DNA from: Paracholeplasma brassicae
GTDB taxonomy: Bacteria; Bacillota_I; Bacilli_A; Acholeplasmatales; UBA5453
DNA: 64,000 nucleotides
Direction of reading: 5' to 3'
Assembly (NCBI RefSeq): GCF_000967915.1
Contig: NC_022549.1
Coordinates: forward strand, 310,001-374,000
Each line of letters begins with the position of its first letter. Position 1 is the stretch's first letter. Positions 1 to 9,022 of the stretch are shown here, in pieces. The notes beneath the pieces are model-generated. The model searched no databases. It saw only the letters and a list, made by a program, of their open reading frames with translations, and was not told where the DNA came from. The position numbers and the translations under genes are program-made.

Positions 1-1
1 A

Positions 2-3000
2 GCCACCTTAACCCTTAACTCAGTGACAAAAGAAAAAGTATTTAATGCCATAGTCTTAGCATTACCTGATGTGACGGAAGCCCCACTGTTAATTGATGAA
101 ACATTCGATTACACCAATGGGTTAATCCAAGAGTCAGTCACCCCATGGGCGCCAGTGTCTGGTAAAACAGGGACGTCGTTATATACGGTGGTTGATTCAA
201 TTCCAGGGGTCATGCTACCTGAGGGATCAAAAGCATTAAAAGTAGAAGCATTAACCGAAACTCAATTAGAAGCCTCAATTACACACAGTTATGCTGTCGT
301 TGTGGTTGAAATGGACGTGATGCAAACAGCCGCATCTAACGGTTCAGCCGTACACATTCAAACGTCTGCCTCATCACCAGCCATTGGGTTTGGGATTGAT
401 GGTAGAGATATTTATTATCGAGTGGATAACGTCCAACACAAAATATACCAAGTTGAACTAAATACATGGCATACGCTTCGCTTAGAAGTCGATCTAGTCA
501 ATCAAACTTTTGAAGTGTTCTATTATAGTCTAGAAGGTCAACTTGTCCAAGTAACACCAGGGAAAGTTTCTTATACTACAGTTACTTCGATGACGCAATT
601 GTTCTTAAGAACTGGATCATCAACGACTACTGAATTAAGAGCACCTGCTTACGTAACTAATATTAGAGCTAATCGTATCGAATCGATGCCTAGACCTGAA
701 GAACTAGTTTTCTTAGGTGAAGTTGAAGGTATTGAGTCAAGTGTATCGATTGAACAAGATCAACCATTTACACCAAGCATTCCTAAGGTATATAACTTAT
801 TTGGTGAACAACGATTACTTGTTTTAGATACAGACTACAGTTTAGTCGTAACAAATCCAGTGAACACAGCAATCGCTGGTGAATACAATGTCGTATATAC
901 ATTTACAAACAAGTCAAATGAAGCTGACGTCGTAGAAGTAACACAAGTAGTGACCGTTTATTCGAAAGCTCAACCAAACGAAATTACTGAGGTCACAATG
1001 GAAGAAATTCCTTACAAAGAATCGCTAACGACGGTAACGGTGAACTTGTTACAACCGAATGGGACACTTTATTATCTATTTAGCGACAATGAAGTCGAAT
1101 CAATTGAGACGATTAAGACAGGTAGTTCCGTTGAAGTCACTTCATTAACTGTTACATTAGAAGAAATAAATCCGAATGCCATGGACTATATTCATGTCTA
1201 TGTTAGTTTAAATGGGGATTCGAATGTGGTATCACAAGTGGTAAACTACGAAGAAGTCGTATACCTTTCAACGCCGCAAGAATTCTATGATATTACAACC
1301 TCTACCGGTGATCAACCAACCTACGTGTTATTAAATGACATTGATTTTGAAGGATTCACTTGGACGGCGGTTAATGGCTCATTTAAAGGAAAACTGTATG
1401 GTGAAGGTTTCGTTATTCGAAATGTCTCAATCACAATTTCAGGTAACTCCATTTATGGTGGTATCTTCTCAAGAACTAACGGGGCAACCATAAAAGACCT
1501 TGTGTTAGATCACATCACAATCAGTGGTTCAACCACACGTAGTGGTCTACTAACGGGACGAAATGAAAATACCGCTTCTGTATTTGAAAATATCACCATT
1601 AAAAACTCAAGTTTAATTGGTGGGGATTCGAACGGTGTCGGTGGATTGGTTGGTTTAGTTTCTAAAGACCTAATGATTTCAAACATCGCAATCATTAACA
1701 CAACCGTTCATGCAGAAGCAGTTAAGAACGTGGGTGCAGTGGTTGGACGTGTGGATGGTGCAACTCTAAGCGCCTCAGATATTTTTGTTGATGGTGTGAC
1801 GGTTAGCTCAAATGCAACTGGCGGCGATGTGGCTGTTGGTGGTGTGGTTGGCTACATTAGAGATTCAGCCACAAGCATTGCAAACTTAGACCGTGTGGTG
1901 GTGTTAAACACAATCCTAGATGGACAAGTCGCAGGTGCAGCCATCGGTTACGTTAGAGCGGCAGGTTCTGCAACAGCAGAAAATCTATACTTAGAAGTTG
2001 AATTTAGAAATGCCGTTGGTGCTGGCTTACTTGGCCGTATCAACGATGAAGTATCTAAATTAACGCAAACAACAATTTATGGGTCATTAACGAATGCAAT
2101 GACAGGCACAGCGGTACAAGATTTAGCAAACACCGTCATTCCAACATCGGATTCATGGTGGACTGAAAACTTATCTGCGTTTACAACAAGTGATTTATGG
2201 ACAGTTAACCCAGATGGATCAATTATTCTTAATCTTGTGATTGTTGAAGAAAAAGTGTTCGTTGAGGTTTCGTTTGAAAACGACGTGACAATCAGCCCAA
2301 TCTCAGTTGAGGTTGGAAACACATTGATATTACCTGAGGAACCAACCAAAGATGGATTTACATTTGAAGGTTGGTTTACAGACGTTCAATTGTTAACGCC
2401 ATTTGAAGAAACTACCCCAATTTTACAAGCAACCATTCTATACGCAAAATGGACAGAAATACAAGCACCTATCTATATCGTGACGTTTGAAGTCAACGAA
2501 GGTAGCAGCGTTGATCCTCAACAAGTGATTGAAAATGAATTAGCAGTCATTCCAAGTGAACCGTCGAAACCTCTGTTTGTTTTTGGTGGTTGGTATCTTG
2601 ATGTTTCACTTGAAAATCCATTTGATTTTCAAACAGAAATAACTGCTTCAATCACACTATACGCTAAATGGATTGAAGAAATGACGGTTAGTTTTGTTAC
2701 TGAAGGCTCAAGCGTCACTGATGTCAAAGTAGCTAAAGGTCTTACAATTGATTCACCAACCACTTCAAAAGGCTTTTATGATTTTGTGGGTTGGTATTTA
2801 GAAGATAGCTTTACAACAGAGTTTTCATTTGATACAGAGATTACAACAAACTTAACATTATATGCTAAATTTGTTGAACAAACACCTACTGTTATATTAA
2901 CAGCACAAGCGTTTGTCGATATGCTTAATTCGCCTGAGGAAAGAGAATATCATCTCGGTGCTGATCTTGATTTAACAGGCTTATCACATACACCTACTGT

Positions 3001-3835
3001 ATTTAAGGGGATCTTAGATGGTAAAGGCTTTACAATCAGCAATTTCACTTTTAATGGCGAAGGCCGTGGTGGGTTATTTACTTACTTTAGAGGTAGCGCA
3101 ATGAATCTTGTGTTTGATAACGCACAAGTCACATCTTTAAATGATCGCGCAGGTATTATTGGTGGTGAAGTTGACGCACTTGGTGTGGTCGTTGAAAACA
3201 TAAAAATCATCAATTCGTCTGTTAATGCCAACCATGATAACGGTGCTGGTGGCCTCTTTGGATTAGTTACAGACGGCAAAGGTGAATTAACTGCAAGAAA
3301 TATCGAGATTATTGATTTGACTGTCACTAATTTAAAGAAGAATTCGGGTGGACTAGTTGGTTATGTTAGAGGTATTGGTGATACAATCGTAGAAGACATC
3401 TATTTAAATAATGTCACAATTACTGCAACAGAAGGTGCTGGTGGGCTCTTTGGTTATGTTAATAATCCGAAATCTGCAGTTGTAAATCGTGCATTGCTGA
3501 TTGATTTATCTGTGACTGTTTCACCAAACTATGGCGCATTTATTTCAGGTAGAGTACCAGATTCAAACATACTGTCAGTTACTGATGTTGTCATATTAAA
3601 TTCATCAGTTACAGGTACACGTTATTTAGGTGAAGTAAATGGTAGATACACAAAGACGATTCAAACCAATGTGTTTGCACAAAACAGTACGTTGACTGGT
3701 CGTGCAGACGAAGGTCAACAAGCAACTTTGATTGACTTAGAAACAGTGGTTGACATTGCTTGGTTTAACACGAATGTTCCAAACTTTGGTTTAAATGGTT
3801 GGGATATGACGGGTTTTTTACCGGTATTAAACTAA
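2..3835 (+). CDS. Modular surface protein with InlB-type (Listeria-Bacteroides) and GLUG-like repeats, 5'-partial
   Basis: The reading frame is open to the left window edge (a GTG at 23 is only an internal candidate), so the N-terminus and any signal peptide are missing. Visible modules in order: a laminin-G/concanavalin-like region (about 90-690), a bacterial Ig-like stretch (about 715-960), a first GLUG-like beta-helix region (about 1260-2100, repeats of the GGLVG/GGVVGY kind), three InlB B-repeats (about 2260-2460, 2480-2675 and 2680-2880, each ending in LYAKW/LYAKF), and a second GLUG-like region (2890-3835). This architecture is typical of secreted or surface-attached adhesin-like proteins of Firmicutes and Mollicutes. 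No LPXTG motif or C-terminal membrane segment is seen, so the anchor must lie in the missing part or not exist. Binding partner unknown. Confidence 0.8.
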   Translation, partial: ATLTLNSVTKEKVFNAIVLALPDVTEAPLLIDETFDYTNGLIQESVTPWAPVSGKTGTSLYTVVDSIPGVMLPEGSKALKVEALTETQLEASITHSYAVVVVEMDVMQTAASNGSAVHIQTSASSPAIGFGIDGRDIYYRVDNVQHKIYQVELNTWHTLRLEVDLVNQTFEVFYYSLEGQLVQVTPGKVSYTTVTSMTQLFLRTGSSTTTELRAPAYVTNIRANRIESMPRPEELVFLGEVEGIESSVSIEQDQPFTPSIPKVYNLFGEQRLLVLDTDYSLVVTNPVNTAIAGEYNVVYTFTNKSNEADVVEVTQVVTVYSKAQPNEITEVTMEEIPYKESLTTVTVNLLQPNGTLYYLFSDNEVESIETIKTGSSVEVTSLTVTLEEINPNAMDYIHVYVSLNGDSNVVSQVVNYEEVVYLSTPQEFYDITTSTGDQPTYVLLNDIDFEGFTWTAVNGSFKGKLYGEGFVIRNVSITISGNSIYGGIFSRTNGATIKDLVLDHITISGSTTRSGLLTGRNENTASVFENITIKNSSLIGGDSNGVGGLVGLVSKDLMISNIAIINTTVHAEAVKNVGAVVGRVDGATLSASDIFVDGVTVSSNATGGDVAVGGVVGYIRDSATSIANLDRVVVLNTILDGQVAGAAIGYVRAAGSATAENLYLEVEFRNAVGAGLLGRINDEVSKLTQTTIYGSLTNAMTGTAVQDLANTVIPTSDSWWTENLSAFTTSDLWTVNPDGSIILNLVIVEEKVFVEVSFENDVTISPISVEVGNTLILPEEPTKDGFTFEGWFTDVQLLTPFEETTPILQATILYAKWTEIQAPIYIVTFEVNEGSSVDPQQVIENELAVIPSEPSKPLFVFGGWYLDVSLENPFDFQTEITASITLYAKWIEEMTVSFVTEGSSVTDVKVAKGLTIDSPTTSKGFYDFVGWYLEDSFTTEFSFDTEITTNLTLYAKFVEQTPTVILTAQAFVDMLNSPEEREYHLGADLDLTGLSHTPTVFKGILDGKGFTISNFTFNGEGRGGLFTYFRGSAMNLVFDNAQVTSLNDRAGIIGGEVDALGVVVENIKIINSSVNANHDNGAGGLFGLVTDGKGELTARNIEIIDLTVTNLKKNSGGLVGYVRGIGDTIVEDIYLNNVTITATEGAGGLFGYVNNPKSAVVNRALLIDLSVTVSPNYGAFISGRVPDSNILSVTDVVILNSSVTGTRYLGEVNGRYTKTIQTNVFAQNSTLTGRADEGQQATLIDLETVVDIAWFNTNVPNFGLNGWDMTGFLPVLN

Positions 3836-3859
3836 GTGTTTTAATAATTAAATGATCAA

Positions 3860-3886
3860 AGGGCATCCAACAGGGTGCCTTTTTCA
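3860..3886 (+). terminator. Intrinsic terminator of the surface protein gene
   Basis: Arms GGGCATCC and GGGTGCC (one T-G pair) around the loop AACA, followed by TTTTT. Confidence 0.8.
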
Positions 3887-3968
3887 CGTTCTTAAAAGGC
3901 TCTAAAAGGTGATTGAATCGAGTAAATGATCGCAATTATCGAAAATATCGTGAAAATCCCTTTTATTA

Positions 3969-3997
3969 TTGTTAAAATAGTCAATATAGCGTATAAT
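3969..3997 (+). promoter_or_regulatory. Sigma-A-type promoter of gltX
   Basis: TTGTTA at 3969-3974, 17-bp spacer, TATAAT at 3992-3997; it lies about 30 bp upstream of the gltX start. No T-box leader fits in this short gap. Confidence 0.7.
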
Positions 3998-4025
3998 ATA
4001 ACATGCACGTAAGGAAGTGGATTTT

Positions 4026-5372
4026 ATGACAAAAGTAAGAGTAAGATATGCACCAAGCCCAACGGGGTTACTACACATCGGAAATGCGAGAACAGCCATA
4101 TTTAATTACCTGTTTTCAAAACATCTAGGTGGGGATTTTATTATCCGTATTGAAGACACTGACGTAAAAAGAAACGTCGTTGGTGGCGAAAAATCTCAAT
4201 TAGACAATTTAAAATGGCTAGGTCTTGACTGGGAAGAATCACCAGATAAAGGTGGCAATTATGGCCCTTATCGTCAATTAGAACGATTAGACATCTATCA
4301 AAAATACGCAAATGAACTACTTGAACGTGGTCTTGCTTATAAAGAGTACAAGGAAGATTCGGACGCTTATGCGATTCGTTTCAAAGTACCAAAGGATAAA
4401 ACCTATGCCTTTGATGACTTGGTTCGAGGGACGTTGAAGTTTGAATCAAAAGAAGTTGAAGACTGGATTATGATCAAAGATAATGGTATACCAACGTATA
4501 ACTTTGCTGTGGTCATTGACGATCATTTGATGGAGATCACTCATGTATTACGTGGGGAAGAACACATCACAAACACACCAAAACAAATGATGGTTTATGA
4601 AGCATTCGGTTGGGAAATACCACGCTTTGGACACATGACAATCATTGTTAACGAACAAAAGAAAAAGTTATCAAAACGCGATCACTCAATTGTACAATTT
4701 ATTGGACAATACAGAGAAATGGGCTACCTACCAGAAGCACTATTTAACTTCATCACACTGTTAGGCTGGAGCCCATCGATTAACGAAGAAATATTAACCA
4801 AAGAACAGATCATCGAACTATTTGAATCAAAGCGTTTATCTAAAGCGCCTGCTATGTTTGATGTGGTGAAACTTCAGTACATCAACCACCAATACATGAA
4901 AAAACTGTCACCTGAGGCATTTGCGTCTTTTGTCAAACCTTTCTTGGTTGAAGCAAAAATTGACATCAAATCCGATGAATGGTTAGAAAATTTATGTTCT
5001 TTACTTCATGACCGCACAAGTTATGGTAAAGAAATCGTCTCTTTATACAACGAATTTTTTAGTGATGAATTTGAAATTGAAGCAGAAGCAATGGCCTTCT
5101 TAAAAGAAAATGAAACGACACTTCAAACGATTAAATCATTTAAATCGATATTAGAACAATCAAGTTTCTTACCAGACGCGATTAAAGAAGAAATTAAAGC
5201 GGTTGGAAAAGACGTCGGGGTCAAAGGTAAACTCTTGTTCATGCCGGTGCGAATTGCATCAACCGGCGTCATGCATGGGCCTGAATTACCAATGGCATTA
5301 TCACTATTAGGCAAAGAAAAAGTACTAAACCGTATTACACAAACCATTAACCTACTGGAGGCTAATCAATGA
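4026..5372 (+). CDS. gltX: Glutamate--tRNA ligase
   Basis: Charges tRNA-Glu with glutamate in the cytoplasm (class I aminoacyl-tRNA synthetase). The HIGH-type signature appears as HIGN near the N-terminus after RYAPSPTG, and the KMSKS-type loop as KLSKR about residue 220. At 448 residues it is slightly shorter than many bacterial GluRS (about 470-490). A GTG lies at 4017 in frame, but the Shine-Dalgarno AAGGAAG at 4011-4017 places the start at ATG 4026. In Gram-positive bacteria lacking GlnRS this enzyme usually also charges tRNA-Gln for GatCAB; that cannot be checked here. The stop TGA overlaps the ATG of the next gene (ATGA). Confidence 0.96.
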   Translation: MTKVRVRYAPSPTGLLHIGNARTAIFNYLFSKHLGGDFIIRIEDTDVKRNVVGGEKSQLDNLKWLGLDWEESPDKGGNYGPYRQLERLDIYQKYANELLERGLAYKEYKEDSDAYAIRFKVPKDKTYAFDDLVRGTLKFESKEVEDWIMIKDNGIPTYNFAVVIDDHLMEITHVLRGEEHITNTPKQMMVYEAFGWEIPRFGHMTIIVNEQKKKLSKRDHSIVQFIGQYREMGYLPEALFNFITLLGWSPSINEEILTKEQIIELFESKRLSKAPAMFDVVKLQYINHQYMKKLSPEAFASFVKPFLVEAKIDIKSDEWLENLCSLLHDRTSYGKEIVSLYNEFFSDEFEIEAEAMAFLKENETTLQTIKSFKSILEQSSFLPDAIKEEIKAVGKDVGVKGKLLFMPVRIASTGVMHGPELPMALSLLGKEKVLNRITQTINLLEANQ

Positions 5373-7009
5373 AACGTATTTTAGGATTATTTAGCGTTGC
5401 ACTACTGTTATTTTTAGTTTCTGCATGTTCAGAAAAATTTGATGTAGCAATTACAATTGAAAATATGGAACCAGCAAGAACGTCTGTTTATTTAGAACTT
5501 GATGTTCATGACCCATACAACAACATTGTTGATAAGAGCATTTACGTTGTTGTCTATGAAGGTAAAACGGAAGTTAACCGCAAGACGGCAACTAAAACGG
5601 ATGACGTCACGTCGGTTGAGTTTACAGGCTTAGCGGTAGGGAAAACCTATAACCTATCGGTTTTTGCCACTTACGATAAAAAAACACACGTTATGACAAA
5701 ATCAAGTTTTACAACCTCTGAGGTTGGTGGGTCTGAAACAAACCCGAAACTGATTAGCACAACCGAAGATTTCTATCAAATGAAGCTTGACCCAAATGCC
5801 TATTATCGCTTAGAAAACGATCTTGATTTTAATAACGAATCATTTAATAACATCTTTTTCTCAACGACGTTTACAGGGTCATTTGATGGCAATAATAAAG
5901 AAATCAAAAACGTTAAACTAGATCAGGTTAATACATACCTAGGAATATTTGGATATAACAAAGGAAACATCAAAGATTTAACGGTTCGTAATGTTGAAAT
6001 GGTGGTTGAAAAATCAACACAGTACATTGGAATCTTAGCAGGGCGTAACACCGGTATCATTGAAAATGTCAACATCGTTGATTCATCAATCTCATTAAAT
6101 TATTCTCGAACTGGGCAAATTTACGTGGGTGGAATGGTTGGGTTATTAGAAAACCCATCATCGGTCAAAAATTCAAGTGTTTCTAATGTAACAATTGAAC
6201 TTGCAATGACCGGCCGCAGTGAACCATTTGTTGGACTTCTAGCTGGTCGTATGCAAGCAGGTCAATTAAACGATGTATCAGCGACTGGTGAAATTAAATC
6301 ACTCACGAAAGACATTTCGTATTATGGTGGTTTGGTTGGTGTTGTTGAAAACGTCGGTAACGTCGTTGCAAGAATCACAAACGCAAAATCAGACGTCTCA
6401 ATGAACCTTTCATTAGACGTAACCTCAACGCTTTCTACAGACGCATTGATGGCTCTTTATGCGGGTGGTTTGGTTGGTGGTAACTTTGGTGGAAACATCC
6501 AAAGTGTCTATTCAAACGGAACAATCGACGTTGAAAAAGCATCAAACACAGCAAGTTATAACAAAGACAATGACCGTCTGGTTATCGGTGGTTTAATTGG
6601 TTTTAGTAATGGCACAATTAACGAAGCTTTAGCAAGTGTCGATTTAATCCTAGGTCGTAGTGAAGAAGTTAGCTTCTTATCAATCGAACAATTATTTGTT
6701 GGTGGTTTAGTCGGCCAACAAGTGGGAGACAAAACCACGAATTCACTTGCACTTGAAGCTGTGATTAATGTCTATTTAGATAACACGATGAGTGCGTTCT
6801 TAAGTAGTGTCGTAGGTAGTGACTTTGAGAATTCAAACGCATTTAAAGATGTCGTAATCACATATGACGGGATACCTTACACAGCAGTAACCGTTGTAAG
6901 AACTACAACCGATGACATTGATTTTGTGGACTTGGTTGCCCTTGAAACAAGCGTGAGTGATTATTTCACCTCAGCTTACATCAAAGCAATTCTTGAAGAA
7001 TCCGTTTAA
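5369..7009 (+). CDS. GLUG-motif lipoprotein
   Basis: Begins with a lipoprotein signal peptide ending in the lipobox VSAC (Cys20), so the protein is predicted to be exported and lipid-anchored on the outer face of the membrane. After it come a fibronectin-III-like beta domain (about residues 25-115) and a long region of GLUG-like repeats (GGMVG, GGLVG, GGLIGF), probably a beta-helix. The start overlaps the gltX stop (ATGA) and has a GGAGG site, so translation is coupled to gltX. The GLUG part resembles the repeat regions of the protein at the left window edge, suggesting a family of surface proteins. Precise function unknown; no catalytic motif seen. Confidence 0.8.
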   Translation: MKRILGLFSVALLLFLVSACSEKFDVAITIENMEPARTSVYLELDVHDPYNNIVDKSIYVVVYEGKTEVNRKTATKTDDVTSVEFTGLAVGKTYNLSVFATYDKKTHVMTKSSFTTSEVGGSETNPKLISTTEDFYQMKLDPNAYYRLENDLDFNNESFNNIFFSTTFTGSFDGNNKEIKNVKLDQVNTYLGIFGYNKGNIKDLTVRNVEMVVEKSTQYIGILAGRNTGIIENVNIVDSSISLNYSRTGQIYVGGMVGLLENPSSVKNSSVSNVTIELAMTGRSEPFVGLLAGRMQAGQLNDVSATGEIKSLTKDISYYGGLVGVVENVGNVVARITNAKSDVSMNLSLDVTSTLSTDALMALYAGGLVGGNFGGNIQSVYSNGTIDVEKASNTASYNKDNDRLVIGGLIGFSNGTINEALASVDLILGRSEEVSFLSIEQLFVGGLVGQQVGDKTTNSLALEAVINVYLDNTMSAFLSSVVGSDFENSNAFKDVVITYDGIPYTAVTVVRTTTDDIDFVDLVALETSVSDYFTSAYIKAILEESV

Positions 7010-7024
7010 TTAAAGAAAACCTTT

Positions 7025-7053
7025 AGGGTGTTGACGTAAAGTCCACCCTTTAT
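7025..7053 (+). terminator. Probable terminator of the gltX-lipoprotein unit
   Basis: AGGGTG pairs with CACCCT, with an inner GAC/GTC pairing around GTAAA. The tail TTTATTTCTTATTT is only moderately T-rich. Confidence 0.55.
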
Positions 7054-7066
7054 TTCTTATTTATAC

Positions 7067-7095
7067 TGTTAAACAAAGCCTATTTTTGATAAAAT
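7067..7095 (+). promoter_or_regulatory. Promoter of the DUF2779 gene, extended -10
   Basis: TGA-TAAAAT with TAAAAT at 7090-7095. The -35 at 17-bp spacing is weak (TGTTAA). Confidence 0.5.
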
Positions 7096-7118
7096 AGAAG
7101 ACAAGAGGAGGCGGTTTT

Positions 7119-8951
7119 ATGAAAATTTCAAAAACGGGGTTTTTAAACCTAACGAGATGTGACCGTTACGCCGCTTTAGAAGAAATCTATCGACAAAAAG
7201 GCGAAGCAATTGTGACTTTTTCAGAAGATTTAAGTGATTTGATGAATGAAGAACGCATTCAAAAACAACGCTTGCTTATTGATCAAATGTATGACGAGGA
7301 AGACAACGACTTAATTAGTGAGGAAGATGAGCAGCTAAAAGTGATGATGCCTTACTACAATCAAATTGAAGGCTTAACCGCGACCGTGGTTAAAGATACG
7401 TTTGATGGGAAGTTAGTTTTCGATATGTTTGATACGTACAAACAACAACGATTTGAAGCACAAATCGATGGCTATTATTTCTATTGTTTTTTGGATGGCT
7501 ACCTAACGGATAATGAGGTATTTCGTGTCTTTGAAACCAAAGCAACCACGACAAAGAAATTTCTTGACTTGAAGGTGAAGGGCGAATCAATCTTTATTGA
7601 AAACGACAAAGGTATCTATCAGTTATTAAACGATTATGGGATAGAAACGGACGATAAATACGATAAAAAAGAAGCGCAACTCTTAGATAAATACCACAGC
7701 GCAGGCCGCTACGTCTATGACCTAGCGTTTCAACGATTTGTGATTGAAAACCGCGCTGATTTTGATTCAAGGAAAAGCGGTAAATATTACCTAGCGGTAC
7801 TCAATAGCGATTACGTTTTTGATGGCAAAGTGTCAAGTTCAAATGAACCGATCTATTCGAATGACATCATTAAACTAATCGATTTGACAAGCGTAACAGA
7901 ACGTTATCAAGAAACAATCAAAAATGACATCAAACAAGTCATCAAACGCTTAAACCACATGGACGCTAGAGAAGTAAAACTAGGTAAACACTGTCAAAAA
8001 GGCGACCGAAGAGAATGCCCATTTTATGAGGTTTGTTTTAGCAAAGTACCAAAGGAAAATAGCCTTTTCACCTACATTGGCTCTCATTATGGATTTAAAG
8101 ATCCTTATGGCATTAAGCACGACCGGTTTGACTTGATTAACGAAGGTAAAACAAAACTATTAGACATTCCCTACGAATGGTTAGAAAGAGACAATAACCA
8201 AATACAGCATCAGGTCGTCTCTTCAAATAGAACGTTTTTTGATGAGGGTAAAATTTTGGCCGGTTTAGGTGAATTACGCTACCCGATTTATCATTTAGAC
8301 TTTGAAACATTTCCTTGTCCATTACCAAGATTCAAAGGGGAAAAGTGTTATAGTCAATCGCTATTTCAATACTCGATTCACATTGAGAAATCACCAGCGT
8401 CTTGTGATAAAGAAAACGATCACTATGGCTTTTTAGCCAAAGACACAAACGATCACAGAGAAGAATTGATTACTTCGATGCTTGATGTGATTAAAGAAGA
8501 TGGTGGGACAATACTGGTTTATAATATTGCCTTTGAAAAGACGAGAATTGCTGAACTAGCAGAACTTTTTCCAAAATACAAAGATCGGCTTTATGACTTA
8601 AAAGATCGCTTATTTGACTTGATGGATATTGTAAAAACCAATTCGAAGTTTTACATAGACCTAGGCTATGATGAAAAACACGCCAAACGCGTCAATTTTT
8701 ACGCGGATGCGCTCAATGGGTCTTATTCCATTAAAAAAGTACTTCCAATTTTTACGTCACTATCGTATCAAGACTTAAATGTCTCAAACGGGACCGAAGC
8801 ACTAGTGACCTACGCAAGTTTTCCATCGATGGATCAATTAACCTACCAAAGACGTTACAAAGATTTAATTGACTATTGTAAACAAGACACATGGGCAATG
8901 GTAGAAATATTAAATGCCTTAAGAAAACAAGTCAATCAAACGAATAATTAA
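7119..8951 (+). CDS. DUF2779-type protein: Fe-S PD-(D/E)xK nuclease joined to a DEDD exonuclease-like domain
   Basis: A 610-residue protein preceded by AGAGGAGG. The N-terminal half (about 1-310) carries the Cas4/AddB-like signature: a lone Cys near the N-terminus (Cys14), a D/E-x-K motif E139-T-K141, and a C-terminal Cys trio (Cys292, Cys300, Cys306) that would complete a 4Fe-4S staple. The C-terminal part (about 385-610) has an RNase H/DnaQ-like pattern: D394-F-E396, a YNIAFEK motif, and YCKQDT near the end, as in DUF2779 proteins. Inference: a DNA- or RNA-processing nuclease with two active centres. Substrate unknown; no CRISPR array or helicase partner is nearby. The nuclease reading rests on motifs only. 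Confidence 0.75.
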   Translation: MKISKTGFLNLTRCDRYAALEEIYRQKGEAIVTFSEDLSDLMNEERIQKQRLLIDQMYDEEDNDLISEEDEQLKVMMPYYNQIEGLTATVVKDTFDGKLVFDMFDTYKQQRFEAQIDGYYFYCFLDGYLTDNEVFRVFETKATTTKKFLDLKVKGESIFIENDKGIYQLLNDYGIETDDKYDKKEAQLLDKYHSAGRYVYDLAFQRFVIENRADFDSRKSGKYYLAVLNSDYVFDGKVSSSNEPIYSNDIIKLIDLTSVTERYQETIKNDIKQVIKRLNHMDAREVKLGKHCQKGDRRECPFYEVCFSKVPKENSLFTYIGSHYGFKDPYGIKHDRFDLINEGKTKLLDIPYEWLERDNNQIQHQVVSSNRTFFDEGKILAGLGELRYPIYHLDFETFPCPLPRFKGEKCYSQSLFQYSIHIEKSPASCDKENDHYGFLAKDTNDHREELITSMLDVIKEDGGTILVYNIAFEKTRIAELAELFPKYKDRLYDLKDRLFDLMDIVKTNSKFYIDLGYDEKHAKRVNFYADALNGSYSIKKVLPIFTSLSYQDLNVSNGTEALVTYASFPSMDQLTYQRRYKDLIDYCKQDTWAMVEILNALRKQVNQTNN

Positions 8952-8969
8952 TAGGCGATGGGTGTTTAC

Positions 8970-8998
8970 TTGTATTTTCCTATTGAATTAATTATAAT
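8970..8998 (+). promoter_or_regulatory. Promoter of cysS
   Basis: TTGTAT at 8970-8975, 17-bp spacer, TATAAT at 8993-8998, 25 bp before the cysS start. Confidence 0.7.
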
Positions 8999-9022
8999 TA
9001 ATACAACATTAGAGGTGAATTT

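Noticed and set aside
3836-4025. T-box leader in front of gltX
   Set aside because: The gap holds a terminator and a SigA promoter with a leader of under 30 nt.
8940-9022. T-box leader in front of cysS
   Set aside because: Only 71 bp separate it from the preceding gene; no T-box core (TGGNACCGCG-like) is present.
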